Below are positions 50,826-61,533 of a DNA stretch of 64,000 bases, piece by piece. Location: contig DATAXP010000143.1 in NCBI GenBank assembly GCA_036272935.1, positions 73,936 through 137,935 on the forward strand, given 5' to 3'. The translations under genes were made by a program, and so were the position numbers. Every line of letters begins with the position of its first letter. Position 1 is the stretch's first letter. This DNA comes from DATAXP01 sp036272935 (GTDB lineage Bacteria; Planctomycetota; Planctomycetia; Pirellulales; PNKZ01). The notes beneath the pieces are model-generated. The model was not told the DNA's origin and did not search any database. It was given only the letters and a program-made list of their open reading frames with translations.

Positions 50826-53800
50826 AGAGCAACTCGTTCGAGTTCAACAACACGTGGCAAAAATCGATCCATGCGGACTGCCGACCTGCGTCGGGCGACT
50901 TGCCGCCGCGGCCGTCGCTTTGCAGGTCTTGCCGGTGAGCCGAGGCATCGGCCAGCGGCCGGTCGCCATCGAACGGCCAATGCCCAATTGTCGATTTCGC
51001 GTCGGCAGGGTTGTGAATCAGCAGATCGTCGCTATCGAGCGCCGCGCCGGTAAGCCGCACCTCGTCAATCAACCCGTTCCAGCGGTGAACTTTCTGCCCT
51101 TCGCGACCGCCAAGCACCAAGGAAAGTTTCGAGCCGTAGCCGTTGGTAACTTTGTGCGGCACGCTGGCACTCAGCAGCGGCGCATCGGAGCGCGACAGGT
51201 CCTTCATCGAGAACGTGATTCCAGCCGGCGTTGTGTCCCCGATCTTCACCGACACTGCCACGTAGTACGGCTTGTTCAACTCCAGCCGCAGGTCGGAGGC
51301 GATCACCTCGTAGGTTGGCTCTTCGCCGTCGGCGGCCTTGCCGACCAATTGCAGGATCAAGTTCCGCGGCTTGTATTTCGACGCAGTGCTCGTGACGCCC
51401 AGTGACCAGCCGGGTTGCCGCTGATCGCTGTTCCACTGCGAAGCGATCACGCGCACACTGGCGTTGTCGTACAGGCTGCGCAGCAGCACGATCGCTTCGA
51501 CGGTGAAGTCGCCGCCGGGGGCGCCCTCGAGCGTCGTCCGCAGCATGGTGCTTTCGCTATCCCGCAGCTCGATCGCCTTCGACGCGCGGCCCGGCATGTC
51601 GACCAATTGCGTCTCGGCTAGCCCTCGTTGTGGATCGGCAACTAACAGACCTTGCCGCGCGAGAAACTCTCGCGAGCAGCGCAGCTCGTTGTCGCGCGGC
51701 TCGCGCCCCAGCGCCCAGCGGAACGCCTGCGAGATCCGGTCGTTCTCATCGGTCGAATTGAGCTTCTCCACACGAGCCGCCATCGCATTGGCCCGCTCGA
51801 GCGCCCAGGGGCCGTTGATCATCAACAGCGCCTGCGTGGGCGTAGTAGTTGTGTGTCGCGCCGGGCAGCTCGACAGCCCGTCGGCCACATCGAACGCGTT
51901 GAGCACTTCGTCGCGCTTGTTGCGCTGCACTTTGACGTACACGCTCCGCCGCGGGTCAGTCCCCGCCACCGATGGCCCGCCGACCGTCTGATCTAGCTCG
52001 CCGCTGGCCACCAGCATCGCGTCGCGGGCTTGCTCGGCATCGAGACGCCGCAAATTCATCCGCCACAGCAGACGGTTCTCGGGGTCCTTGATCTTCGCCA
52101 CCGCGGGCGTCGGCCGCAGTGCCGACTGCCGATAGGTACTCGAGAGCAAGAGCACGCGGTGCAGGTGCTTCATGCGCCAGCCACCATCGACCAGCTCACT
52201 GGCCAGCCAATCGAGCAGCTCGGGATGGCTGGGCTTCTCGCCAAGGCGGCCGAAGTCGCTGGGCGTCGCGACCAGGCCGCGGCCGAAGTAATACTGCCAC
52301 ACACGATTAGCCATCACGCGGGCGGGCAACGGGTTTTCTGGGCTGGCAAGCCAGCGGGCCAGCGTCGTGCGGCGACCGGTCGAAGGGGCCCCGGTCGACA
52401 GCGATGCGATCTCGGCAGGACGCGGATCGAGCACCGACAAGAATCCCGGCTCGATCGGTCGCTGTTTGCGATCGCCGGGGATCATGGTCGGCGGCGCCTG
52501 GGGGCCGACATCGGTCACGGTCATCGCCTCGGGCAGCGGCTGCGGCTTGATCTCGTCAAATGCGGCAAGCTCCTTGCGCAACGCGGCAAGCTCTTTTTTC
52601 TTGTCTTCGGGGAACTTGATCTTGTCTTCGCCGTCGAGCACCTGGCGATACGCCAGCTCGAAGATTTGCTGCTCCAGCGGCGCACGCTCTTCGCGAGTTT
52701 TGAACAGGAACGGCTGCACGTCCTTGGGGAATTTCGACAGTGCCAATTTCTTCACGCGTTCGTACGACGGCCGCTCGATGGCGTCGATGCGGGCGCGGAT
52801 GTCGGCGGTCGCCGATTCCCAGCGCGCCAGCTTCTCAGCGTATTCGGCGCGCTCGGCCGGCGTGGCGGCTGGCACGTCGTCGCGCGGCAGAAGGGGAGTG
52901 AAAAACGCCTGGAGCCGGAAGTAATCGCGTTGCAGCACTGGGTCGAACTTGTGATCGTGGCAGCGCGCGCAGCCGACGCCGATGCCGAGGAACACGTCGC
53001 CCGTGACGTCGGTGATGTCGTTGAGAATGGTGCTCCACTGGGTACGCACGTCGCGCTGGTTGTACTCATACATCCAGTGCCGCAGCAGCCCGGTGGCCAC
53101 GAGCGCCTCGGGATCTTCGGGGGCCGTCTCGTCGCCGGCAAGCTGTTCGAGCACGAATTGGTCGTACGGCTTGTCGTTGTTGATCGCGCGGATCACGTAG
53201 TCGCGATACCGCCACGCCTCGGGGCGGTAGGCGTCTTGCCTGTAACCGTCGCTCTCGCCGTAGCGCACCAGGTCGAGCCAGTGTCGCGCCCAGCGCTCGC
53301 CGAAGTGCGGGCTGGCCAGCAGACGATCGACGACGCGCTCGAAGGCGCGCGGCGACTTATCGGCCACGAATTCTTCGATTTCCTCGGCCGTCGGTGGCAA
53401 TCCCGTCACGTCGAGATACACGCGCCGCAGCAGTGTGCGCCGATCGGCCGGCGCGGCAGGTTCGAGCCCTTCGGCACGCAATCGTTGGTAGATGAACCGA
53501 TCGACCTCGTTGCGGCACCACGAGTCGTCGTCGACCGCGGGCACCTGCGGGCGGCGCACCGGCTGGAACGACCAGAAGGCCCGGTCTTCGTCAGTGATCT
53601 TCTTTTCGGCGTCGGCCGGCGCGGCGCCGCCGTCGGCCGGGAGACCTGGCGCGCCAAGCTCGATCCACCGCGTCAGGGTGGCGATCTGCTCATCGGCGAG
53701 CTTGCCGCTGGGAGGCATCTCGAAACTGGCGTAGTTGATTGCCTCAATCAACAGGCTTTCCGCGGACTTGCCTGGCACGATCGCCGGTCCCGACTCGCCG

Positions 53801-54006
53801 CCGTGCAATGCTGCCGGCCGTGAATCGAGCCGCAAGCCGCCCTTTTGCTTCTGCGAGCCGTGGCACTTCCAGCAGTGCTCGGCAAGGATCGGCCGGACTT
53901 GCTCCTCGAAGAACTTGAGGTCCTCGGCCGACGGCTCGGCTGCGCCAATCGGCGCCGCTAGGGCGCAGAGCAGTAACACCAGCAACGGGCGAACGAAACG
54001 CAGCAT
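50815..54006 (-). CDS. Planctomycete cytochrome c + DUF1549/DUF1553 protein with LamG insert
   Basis: 1063 residues with a signal peptide (MLRFVRPLLVLLLCALAAPI). Order: cytochrome c domain with CWKCH near residue 43; DUF1549 about 150-380 with CARCH near 344 (GVGCARCHDHKFDPVL); DUF1553 about 560-830; then a LamG-like concanavalin domain (about 855-1010, GDFTVEAIVLLRSLYDNASV and HRWNGLIDEVRLTG); and a final DFCHVLLNSNELLYVD, the canonical DUF1553 end. So the LamG domain sits just before the terminal motif. It is followed by the overlapping DUF1501 gene. Confidence 0.94.
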   Translation of the reverse strand: MLRFVRPLLVLLLCALAAPIGAAEPSAEDLKFFEEQVRPILAEHCWKCHGSQKQKGGLRLDSRPAALHGGESGPAIVPGKSAESLLIEAINYASFEMPPSGKLADEQIATLTRWIELGAPGLPADGGAAPADAEKKITDEDRAFWSFQPVRRPQVPAVDDDSWCRNEVDRFIYQRLRAEGLEPAAPADRRTLLRRVYLDVTGLPPTAEEIEEFVADKSPRAFERVVDRLLASPHFGERWARHWLDLVRYGESDGYRQDAYRPEAWRYRDYVIRAINNDKPYDQFVLEQLAGDETAPEDPEALVATGLLRHWMYEYNQRDVRTQWSTILNDITDVTGDVFLGIGVGCARCHDHKFDPVLQRDYFRLQAFFTPLLPRDDVPAATPAERAEYAEKLARWESATADIRARIDAIERPSYERVKKLALSKFPKDVQPFLFKTREERAPLEQQIFELAYRQVLDGEDKIKFPEDKKKELAALRKELAAFDEIKPQPLPEAMTVTDVGPQAPPTMIPGDRKQRPIEPGFLSVLDPRPAEIASLSTGAPSTGRRTTLARWLASPENPLPARVMANRVWQYYFGRGLVATPSDFGRLGEKPSHPELLDWLASELVDGGWRMKHLHRVLLLSSTYRQSALRPTPAVAKIKDPENRLLWRMNLRRLDAEQARDAMLVASGELDQTVGGPSVAGTDPRRSVYVKVQRNKRDEVLNAFDVADGLSSCPARHTTTTPTQALLMINGPWALERANAMAARVEKLNSTDENDRISQAFRWALGREPRDNELRCSREFLARQGLLVADPQRGLAETQLVDMPGRASKAIELRDSESTMLRTTLEGAPGGDFTVEAIVLLRSLYDNASVRVIASQWNSDQRQPGWSLGVTSTASKYKPRNLILQLVGKAADGEEPTYEVIASDLRLELNKPYYVAVSVKIGDTTPAGITFSMKDLSRSDAPLLSASVPHKVTNGYGSKLSLVLGGREGQKVHRWNGLIDEVRLTGAALDSDDLLIHNPADAKSTIGHWPFDGDRPLADASAHRQDLQSDGRGGKSPDAGRQSAWIDFCHVLLNSNELLYVD

Positions 54007-54164
54007 CGATCGACTCGCGAGGCAGGATAACCGCGGTCTAGGTGGGTAGCCTGATCATTGTAACCGATGGTCCTCGGTTTGCCACCGCAGGCATCGCACG
54101 CTCGCGGGCCGTTTTTCCGGCGGTTATGATGATGGACATCAACGTCTTTTCACAGGAGGCAGCA

Positions 54165-55118
54165 ATGACGCGTTCGTTGATTGCCCTGGCGCTAGTCGTG
54201 GGCGTTTCGTGGTCGGCCGATTGGGACTCGAAGTCTGCCCAGGCCCAGGTGCCATGTAGCAGTTGCAATGCGGCCCCGGTAATGTCGTTGATGCCAGTCG
54301 TGCCGATGGCGCCGATATCCGTGGCACCGGTGCAGATGTCGTACTTCGCTGACATGCCGATCGCGGCGCCGTGCTCGCAAGGTTGCGCGCTGCAAGCCCC
54401 GATCACATACCAGGCACGCAAGGTGTATGTGCCGCATCAGGTGATCGAGACAGTCGAGCGAGAAGAGCACGTCACAGTCCGCCGGCCGGTGATCGAAACC
54501 GCCGAGCGCGAGGAAACCTACACGGTTCGCCGACCGGTAATCGAGACGGCCGAACGTGAAGAATGCGTCACCGTGTTGCGGCCGGTGATGGAAACGTCGC
54601 AGGTCGGTTGTTGCGGCATGGCCAGCCAATCGCTGCGCTATGTCGAAGAGCGAGTCGCGCGCAAAGTGCCTGTCGAAACGATGCGCTGGGTCGACGAAGT
54701 GCAGGTCCGTAAGGTGCCCACCCAAACCCTGCGCTACGTTGAGGAGCAGGTGGTGCGAAAGGTGCCGGTGAGCGAAGTGCGCACGCGCTACGAGGAGCAG
54801 ATCGAGTATGTGCCGGTGACCGCGAGTTGTGCGCCGCCGCCGGCCTCGAGTTGCTGCCAGTCACAAGGCGTGCAGCCGACCTTCTCGAACCCGGCGCCGA
54901 GCAGTTCGCTGCGTCCCACGGAACCGCAGCGGCAGCCAACTCCGGCCGACGAGCGTCCTGCCGCCGACGAACCGCAGCGCGAACAGACGCCGCGCCCGGC
55001 CTTGGCACCCGGCGACGGGCCGATGGCCGGCACGGGCGCACAGCCCGGTTACTACTACGACAAACTTGTGCCGGTCGTATCGCCGCGGCGGCTGGCGGCC
55101 CAGCGCGCAGGGCAATGA
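54165..55118 (+). CDS. Exported repeat protein with RPVIETAEREE units
   Basis: 317 residues from the ATG at 54165, which follows an ACAGGAGGCAGCA site; the frame is open upstream to 54042. A signal peptide (MTRSLIALALVVGVSWSADW) leads to a Cys-containing segment (VPCSSCNAAP), then about four repeats of a V-x-R-P-V-I-E-T-A-E-R-E-E type, and a second set (LRYVEERVARKVPVETMRWV, then TLRYVEEQVVRKVPVSEVRT) and a Pro-rich tail. Charged beta-hairpin or coiled repeats; likely envelope protein. The stop overlaps the next start as ATGA (55115-55118). Confidence 0.82.
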   Translation: MTRSLIALALVVGVSWSADWDSKSAQAQVPCSSCNAAPVMSLMPVVPMAPISVAPVQMSYFADMPIAAPCSQGCALQAPITYQARKVYVPHQVIETVEREEHVTVRRPVIETAEREETYTVRRPVIETAEREECVTVLRPVMETSQVGCCGMASQSLRYVEERVARKVPVETMRWVDEVQVRKVPTQTLRYVEEQVVRKVPVSEVRTRYEEQIEYVPVTASCAPPPASSCCQSQGVQPTFSNPAPSSSLRPTEPQRQPTPADERPAADEPQREQTPRPALAPGDGPMAGTGAQPGYYYDKLVPVVSPRRLAAQRAGQ

Positions 55119-55939
55119 ACGCGAAGCGAACGCTGGCCGACGAGGAGCCGCTCGCTGCGGTCCACGAGCACAACCGGCGGGCCTGGAACGAGCGCGCCAC
55201 GAAAGGCGAGCGCTTCACGCGTCCCGCCTCCGATGGCGACGTTAACGACTTCGGCACGAAGATTGATCTCGCCTGGTGCGGCGGGAGCGTCGCGGGCCGG
55301 CGGCTGCTGTGCCTTGCCGCCGGCGGTGGCCGGCAGAGTGCGCTCTACGCGGCAGCCGGCGCGCTTGTAACGGTGGTCGACATCAGTGCCGAGATGCTCG
55401 CGCTCGATCGTGCAGTGGCCGCCGAACGCGGCTTGGCAATTCGCGCGGTCGAAACATCAATGGACGACCTATCGATGTTCGGCGCCGGTGAGTTCCAACT
55501 GGTCGTGCAGCCGGTGAGCACCTGTTACGTGCCCGATATCGCGGCAGTGTATCGCCAGGTGGCACGCGTCACGGCGCCGGGCGGCATCTACATCAGCCAG
55601 CACAAGCAGCCGGCGAGCCTGCAATGCGGCACGACGCCATCGCCGCAGGGCTACGAGCTGATCGAGCCGTACTATCGCAGTGGACCACTACCCGCGGTGG
55701 CCGGAAGCCTGCACCGCGAACATGGCACGCTCGAGTTCCTGCACCGCTGGGAAGAACTACTCGGCGGCTTGTGCCGCAGCGGCTTCGTGATCGAGGACGT
55801 TGCCGAGCCGCTGCACGCCGCCGAAGGGGCGGAGCCCGGCAGCTTTGCCGATCGCAGCCGCTACGTAGCCCCGTACGTGCGGATCAAGGCCCGGCGAGCG
55901 TCGGGCGCCGCGGCAGGCAAGGTGTGGACGCCGCGCTAA
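55115..55939 (+). CDS. Class I SAM-dependent methyltransferase
   Basis: 274 residues. The ATG at 55115 overlaps the upstream stop (ATGA). Motif I is GRRLLCLAAGGGRQSALYAA, with the acidic residue in VTVVDISAEMLALDRAV; a later APGGIYISQHKQ is the motif III area. Substrate not recognisable; the sequence around TCYVPDIAAVYRQVARVT resembles tellurite-resistance/UbiE-type enzymes. Translationally coupled to the exported repeat protein, but the two products work in different compartments. It ends directly against the stop of the converging phosphoesterase gene. Confidence 0.88.
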   Translation: MNAKRTLADEEPLAAVHEHNRRAWNERATKGERFTRPASDGDVNDFGTKIDLAWCGGSVAGRRLLCLAAGGGRQSALYAAAGALVTVVDISAEMLALDRAVAAERGLAIRAVETSMDDLSMFGAGEFQLVVQPVSTCYVPDIAAVYRQVARVTAPGGIYISQHKQPASLQCGTTPSPQGYELIEPYYRSGPLPAVAGSLHREHGTLEFLHRWEELLGGLCRSGFVIEDVAEPLHAAEGAEPGSFADRSRYVAPYVRIKARRASGAAAGKVWTPR

Positions 55940-57097
55940 TCAGGCCGAGCGGCGCCGCTGGCGCCAGGTGTTGGGGGCGTAGATCTCGCCGAAGTCGCCA
56001 TGCTCGTTGGCCCGATAAGCGTGCACTGTGTTCGACGACCCGACGACGTGCAACTCGTCGCCCACAACACGCACCTGTTCGGTTGTGAGCCCTTCACAAA
56101 CGACGCCGATCGGCGCCGCCAGAGATTCCAGGTACTCAACCACCATGCCGCGATGCTGCGTGAAAACGCGGTCGGCAATCTGCAAGCGGTCGGCGTCGGT
56201 CGGCATCGGCGGCGGAGCGAAGTGCTGGACTTCATTGGGCGCGCGCGGCATGGCAACTCGTGTCGTCTGGCCAGTACGGTAGTCGTGCGTGGCGTCGGCT
56301 CGGCACGAACCGCCGAGGTGATCGATCGTCGAGAGTCTCCAACCGTCGGCATTGAACTCGACAAACCGGCTTTGCCGCGTGCCGTCGCGCGACACGGGAC
56401 CGATCACTCCCGTGTGGACGCAAACGCAGTTGCCGAGCGGGGCGACCGAATCGGCGTAATCTTGCCCGAGGTGATCGTGAGCCGAGAACCACAACTTGAT
56501 CTGCGGGTTGTCCAGCACCAGATCGCGAAACTGCACCGGATTGTGACGGTGGTTCAGCCAGGCATTCGGGACGCGTAGGTGGACGCTTTGCAGCACGCGC
56601 AGGCCTGAACCGATCACCGGGGCGTGCGAGAACACGAACGTCGGCCGGTCGCGATGGGCCGCCAGGGTCGCACGCAGCCAGGCGATTTGCTCTTCCTCGA
56701 GCACCACTTCATGGGCACTGTACGGATTCTCGCGCCACGCGGTGGTCGATAGGCAAACGGCCAGCGCCTCGCCAAGTTCGACGGCTCGGTAAGGCCGCCG
56801 CATGCCCAGCGCCCGGCACCAGGCGGCAATCGCGTCGGCGTCGGTGTCGTACTCGGCGCCTTCGAGATCGTGGTTGCCGAGGATCGTGTAGGCCGGCAGA
56901 TCGAAGCCATCGAGAAACGCGCGGCCTTCTTCGAACGATTGCCAGCTGCCGCAATGGCTATAGCCCCCTTGATCGCCGAGCTGGAACACGGCACCGGGGC
57001 GGCGGGCGAGAAGCTGCCGGCGGGCCGCGTCGAACGCCTCCGCGTCGCAGGGTTCAAAGTGCAGGTCCCCCACGACGGCAATCCGTTCGAAACTCAT
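55940..57097 (-). CDS. Metallophosphoesterase (calcineurin-like)
   Basis: 385 residues from the ATG at 57097, preceded by AGAAGG; an upstream ATG at 57148 would add 17 residues. Calcineurin-like metal site: Asp11 and His13 (VVGDLHFEP), Asp42 (QLGDQGG), Asn-His in ILGNHDLEG, His in FSHAP and AHDH. The last 120 residues carry no known domain (HFAPPPMPTDADRLQIADRV). No signal peptide: likely cytoplasmic. Substrate unknown. Confidence 0.9.
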   Translation of the reverse strand: MSFERIAVVGDLHFEPCDAEAFDAARRQLLARRPGAVFQLGDQGGYSHCGSWQSFEEGRAFLDGFDLPAYTILGNHDLEGAEYDTDADAIAAWCRALGMRRPYRAVELGEALAVCLSTTAWRENPYSAHEVVLEEEQIAWLRATLAAHRDRPTFVFSHAPVIGSGLRVLQSVHLRVPNAWLNHRHNPVQFRDLVLDNPQIKLWFSAHDHLGQDYADSVAPLGNCVCVHTGVIGPVSRDGTRQSRFVEFNADGWRLSTIDHLGGSCRADATHDYRTGQTTRVAMPRAPNEVQHFAPPPMPTDADRLQIADRVFTQHRGMVVEYLESLAAPIGVVCEGLTTEQVRVVGDELHVVGSSNTVHAYRANEHGDFGEIYAPNTWRQRRRSA

Positions 57098-57150
57098 CAA
57101 CAACCTTCTGGAAAGTTCGGAAACGCCCCATCGCGTACGGCGCCGCAAAA

Positions 57151-57195
57151 CGCCCTTCTCCCTTTGGGAGAAGGCGGCCGAAGGCCGGATCAGGG
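57151..57195 (+). repeat. Dispersed 45-base repeat (CCCTTCTCCCTTTGGGAGAA family), copy 1
   Basis: This element has an 8-9-base internal palindrome (CTTCTCCC...GGGAGAAG) and matches the element at 62379-62423 at 41 of 45 positions. It sits between the phosphoesterase and permease genes, where it may fold into a hairpin. Similar sequences are widely known in bacteria, without proven function. Confidence 0.8.
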
Positions 57196-57258
57196 CCGCG
57201 CAGTTTCATTCTACGGCCGACCGTGGCCCGGCGAAAAGGCCGAATCGGTTGCTGGCAA

Positions 57259-59484
57259 CTAGATCGCCGCTTGCGGCTGCGGGTGCTCGAGCGCTTCTTG
57301 CAGCGATTCCTCGGGGCTGGGCGAGCACGGCAGCCGACTGAACCACGCAAGGATCGCCGCCGCGCCGAGCGTGCCCAAGAACATGGCCGACGTGCTGAAG
57401 GCCAGGCCGGTGCTCTTGTCGTCGTTCAGCAACCAGCGCAGCGCGGGATGATCGGCAGCCGAGCTGGCGCTGAGCTCCGCAGTCGCCAGCGCTAACGAAT
57501 TGTGAACAAAGTGGTACACAACCCCCGGCAGCAAGCTTCCGGTTTGCACCGCGAGATAGCCGATGACGATGCCGACCAGCGTGGCGACAATCGACTGCTG
57601 GAACACGCCATGCGCGACGCCGAAGAAGATGCTGCTGAGCACGATCGCGCGCCACTTGTGCCCCAGGTGGCGGAAACCCGAAAGGATGAATCCGCGGAAC
57701 GCCAGCTCCTCGAAGATCGCCGGAGCGACGGCAATCGCCAACAGCAAGCTTGCCTTGCTCGGCGCTCGCTGGAGGAACTCGGCAAGGGCTTGCTGCATCG
57801 AATCGCTGACCGGGTAGAGCTGCTGCACGATCACGTTGATGGCGTTGGCCATCGGATGCGCAAGCACGGCCAACAGCGCGGCAGCAGGCAGCGCCGTCCA
57901 CACCGGCAGCCGCAGCAGCAGCGTCTGCCGCGGGCTGCGCGTGAGCATGATCGTCATCAGCAGGGCCGGCGTGCCGATCACCACCAGTTGCGTCATCAAG
58001 GCGATTGTCACCGGATTCTCGGAACCGGCCTCGCCAAGCGCGAAGCTCATGAAGAAGTTCACGATCAGGATCAGCACGCCGCAGAAAACAGCCATCGTCG
58101 GCGTGGGCGTGTCCTCGCGGTCGCGCAACAGGTGTCGCAGCCACAAGCCAACGTCGAACCGTTCGCCCTCACGGAACAGCACCTTCTCGCTGTTGAACTG
58201 GTCGATCGCCCAGCGCACCGAGAACAGGCAGCAGACCAATGTGATCAATCCAACCGGAGCCAGGAACGGCAGGGTCTGCCAGTAATTGCCTTCGAGCATG
58301 TTCCGCAACACAAGCACGACGCCGGTCACTGGGATCAGGCTGTTGCCGAGGTTCAGTTCCACGCCCGGGGCCATCGGCAGCATCATCAGCGGCATGGTAA
58401 CCAAGAGCAGCGGCATCAGGTAATACTGCCCTTCCTTGGTGCTGCGCGCGAGCGCCGCCAGTGCCAGGCACAACGCGCTGAACAGCGCCGCCATCGGCAC
58501 CAACGCGATCAACAGCCACAGCGGAGCCGACGGCGGCGGGAAGCCAAGCTCCGGCAGATGGCTCATCACAATCGCGCCAGTCGTCCACAAGCTGAACATG
58601 TTCAGCACCGCGGTCGCCATGCTGAACACCATCACCGTGAGCAGCTTGCCCCACACAATCTCGCCGCGCTCGGCCGGGCTGGAAAGCAACGTCTCGAGTG
58701 TGCCGCGTTCCTTCTCGCCCGCGCACAGGTCGATGGCCGGGTAGAACGCCCCGGTCAGCGCCCAGATCAGCAGCATGAACGGCAGCACCTTGCTCCAGGT
58801 GGCGGCGCGCCGCTGGCCGGCGGTTGCTACGTCGTGCTCGGCGACGACGAATGGCTTGACCGCCGCCGGGGGCGTTTGCGTGGTGGCCAGGTTCTCGCGC
58901 ACGATCTCCTGGCTCCAGCGCTCGAGTACCCGGTTGATCCGCAAGTACGCGAGCTGCGATTTCTCTTTTGCCGTGCTGTAGAAGACGGCCGGGCTGGGGA
59001 CCGACGTTTCGTCGGCCAACGGGGTCTGCGAGCCGCTGTGGTTCGCAGCCCGTCGCAGCTCGGCGCGAAACGCTTCAAGCTGCGTTGAAAAATCGGGCGG
59101 CACCCAGACTACCGCTTCGTACTGTCCCGACTCGACCATCCGGCGCGCCTCTTCCTGCGCCGTGGCCTGGCTCAGCAGGCCCTGAGAGAGTGGTTCGTCG
59201 CTGATGTGCAACTGCGTGAGGACGGCCTTTTCGGGATCGCCCATCAGTCGCGGCGCGAACTTGTCCCCTTCGATCAACGCCGGCTCGGTCGGGAGTGCCG
59301 CCGCCCCCATTACCAGGATGCGCGTCGGCTGCTCCCGCACGAACTGCGCCACCTGGAACATGCTCATGCCCAGCAGCGGGTACAGCACTAGCGGCAACAC
59401 CGCGATCATGAACAGCGTCCGCCGGTCGCGCAACTGGTCGCGCACCTCGCGGAAGAAGATCAGTCTGACGCTTGTCCAGTTCAT
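57259..59484 (-). CDS. ABC-2 permease fused to CPBP intramembrane protease
   Basis: 741 residues. The first about 430 residues are an ABC-2/NatB-type permease (MNWTSVRLIFFREVRDQLRD RRTLFMIAVLPLVLYP, one periplasmic domain of about 200 residues, then six helices: KERGTLETLLSSPAERGEIV). The rest is a CPBP (Abi) family intramembrane metalloprotease, with FEELAFRGFI (Glu592, Glu593, Arg597), FFGVAHGVF (His) and YHFVHNS (His). All three CPBP motifs are present. This fused layout occurs in other planctomycetes. It lies 62 bases after the ATPase gene, same operon: a membrane exporter of NatA/NatB type, substrate unknown. Confidence 0.93.
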   Translation of the reverse strand: MNWTSVRLIFFREVRDQLRDRRTLFMIAVLPLVLYPLLGMSMFQVAQFVREQPTRILVMGAAALPTEPALIEGDKFAPRLMGDPEKAVLTQLHISDEPLSQGLLSQATAQEEARRMVESGQYEAVVWVPPDFSTQLEAFRAELRRAANHSGSQTPLADETSVPSPAVFYSTAKEKSQLAYLRINRVLERWSQEIVRENLATTQTPPAAVKPFVVAEHDVATAGQRRAATWSKVLPFMLLIWALTGAFYPAIDLCAGEKERGTLETLLSSPAERGEIVWGKLLTVMVFSMATAVLNMFSLWTTGAIVMSHLPELGFPPPSAPLWLLIALVPMAALFSALCLALAALARSTKEGQYYLMPLLLVTMPLMMLPMAPGVELNLGNSLIPVTGVVLVLRNMLEGNYWQTLPFLAPVGLITLVCCLFSVRWAIDQFNSEKVLFREGERFDVGLWLRHLLRDREDTPTPTMAVFCGVLILIVNFFMSFALGEAGSENPVTIALMTQLVVIGTPALLMTIMLTRSPRQTLLLRLPVWTALPAAALLAVLAHPMANAINVIVQQLYPVSDSMQQALAEFLQRAPSKASLLLAIAVAPAIFEELAFRGFILSGFRHLGHKWRAIVLSSIFFGVAHGVFQQSIVATLVGIVIGYLAVQTGSLLPGVVYHFVHNSLALATAELSASSAADHPALRWLLNDDKSTGLAFSTSAMFLGTLGAAAILAWFSRLPCSPSPEESLQEALEHPQPQAAI

Positions 59485-59546
59485 CGTTCGTGTACGTTGC
59501 GCTTCGCGTCATGAGCCCCCGGCGAGCCGCCGGGGGTTCACGGATG

Positions 59547-60314
59547 TCAGGCCTCGGCGGCAACGGTTTCCTGTGCCGCGTCGTGTTCCGAAATCAGGTG
59601 AAAGAACAGTTCTTCCAGGTCGCGTTCGTGGTGCATGTCGCACAACTCGTCGAGCGATCCCTCGGCCAGGATGTGTCCGCGGTGCATGATCGCGATCCGG
59701 TCGCAAAGCTTTTCCGCCTCGCGCATGATGTGCGTCGAGAACAAAATGCACTTGCCCAGGTCGCGCAGCTCGGCCACGGTGTTCAACAGCGCCCGGGCCA
59801 CGAGCACGTCGAGCCCGGACGTCGCTTCGTCGAAGATCAGTACCGGTGGATCGTGCACCAGCGCCCGTGCGATCGACACCTTCTGCTTCATGCCGGTCGA
59901 CATCTTCGCGCCCAACGTGTCGCGAATGTCGTTCATTTTCAACCGCTCGAAGAGCGCCTCCATCCGCTCGCGCAGCTGATCGCCGGCCAGGCCATACAAT
60001 CGGCCAAAATACTCGACCATCTCCCAGGCGGTCATGCGGTCGTACACGCCGGTGTTGGCCGACATGAAGCCAAGCTGCTGCCGCACCAGGGTGGGCTGCG
60101 TGAGCACGTCGTAGCCGTTCACGGTGGCGGTGCCGCCGCTGGGTCGCAGCACGGTGCTGAGGATGCGCAGAGCCGTGGTCTTGCCCGCGCCGTTCGGGCC
60201 CAACAGGCCGTAGATCGTGCCGGGGGCGGCGTGGAACGTGATCCCCGCCAGTGCCACAAGCCGTCCGCGCCGCAGATCGGCATATTCCTTGGCAAGATGG
60301 CGTACGTGGATCAT
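59547..60314 (-). CDS. ABC transporter ATP-binding protein, NatA type
   Basis: 255 residues from the ATG at 60314 ([20 protein letters not shown]); an upstream ATG at 60356 would add 14 residues without homology. Walker A GPNGAGKT at 39-46, signature [16 protein letters not shown] (C-loop STGMK instead of LSGGQ, seen in NatA-type exporters), Walker [13 protein letters not shown] and the following His switch [10 protein letters not shown]. It precedes the permease-protease gene by 62 bases and probably drives it. Confidence 0.95.
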   Translation of the reverse strand: MIHVRHLAKEYADLRRGRLVALAGITFHAAPGTIYGLLGPNGAGKTTALRILSTVLRPSGGTATVNGYDVLTQPTLVRQQLGFMSANTGVYDRMTAWEMVEYFGRLYGLAGDQLRERMEALFERLKMNDIRDTLGAKMSTGMKQKVSIARALVHDPPVLIFDEATSGLDVLVARALLNTVAELRDLGKCILFSTHIMREAEKLCDRIAIMHRGHILAEGSLDELCDMHHERDLEELFFHLISEHDAAQETVAAEA

Positions 60315-60411
60315 GGGTGCGTGATCAAGGAGCTGGGAAAACCGGAGCAAGCGCACAAAGCGTTCGGCGCTGCACTAGCTTGCCTCTTCGCGGCGACTTC
60401 AGCCTTGAAGT

Positions 60412-61533
<1,122 letters not shown>

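Noticed and set aside
57502..59088. 528-residue open frame on the plus strand
   Set aside because: Antisense to the permease-protease gene; very rich in His, Arg and Gln and lacking any domain.
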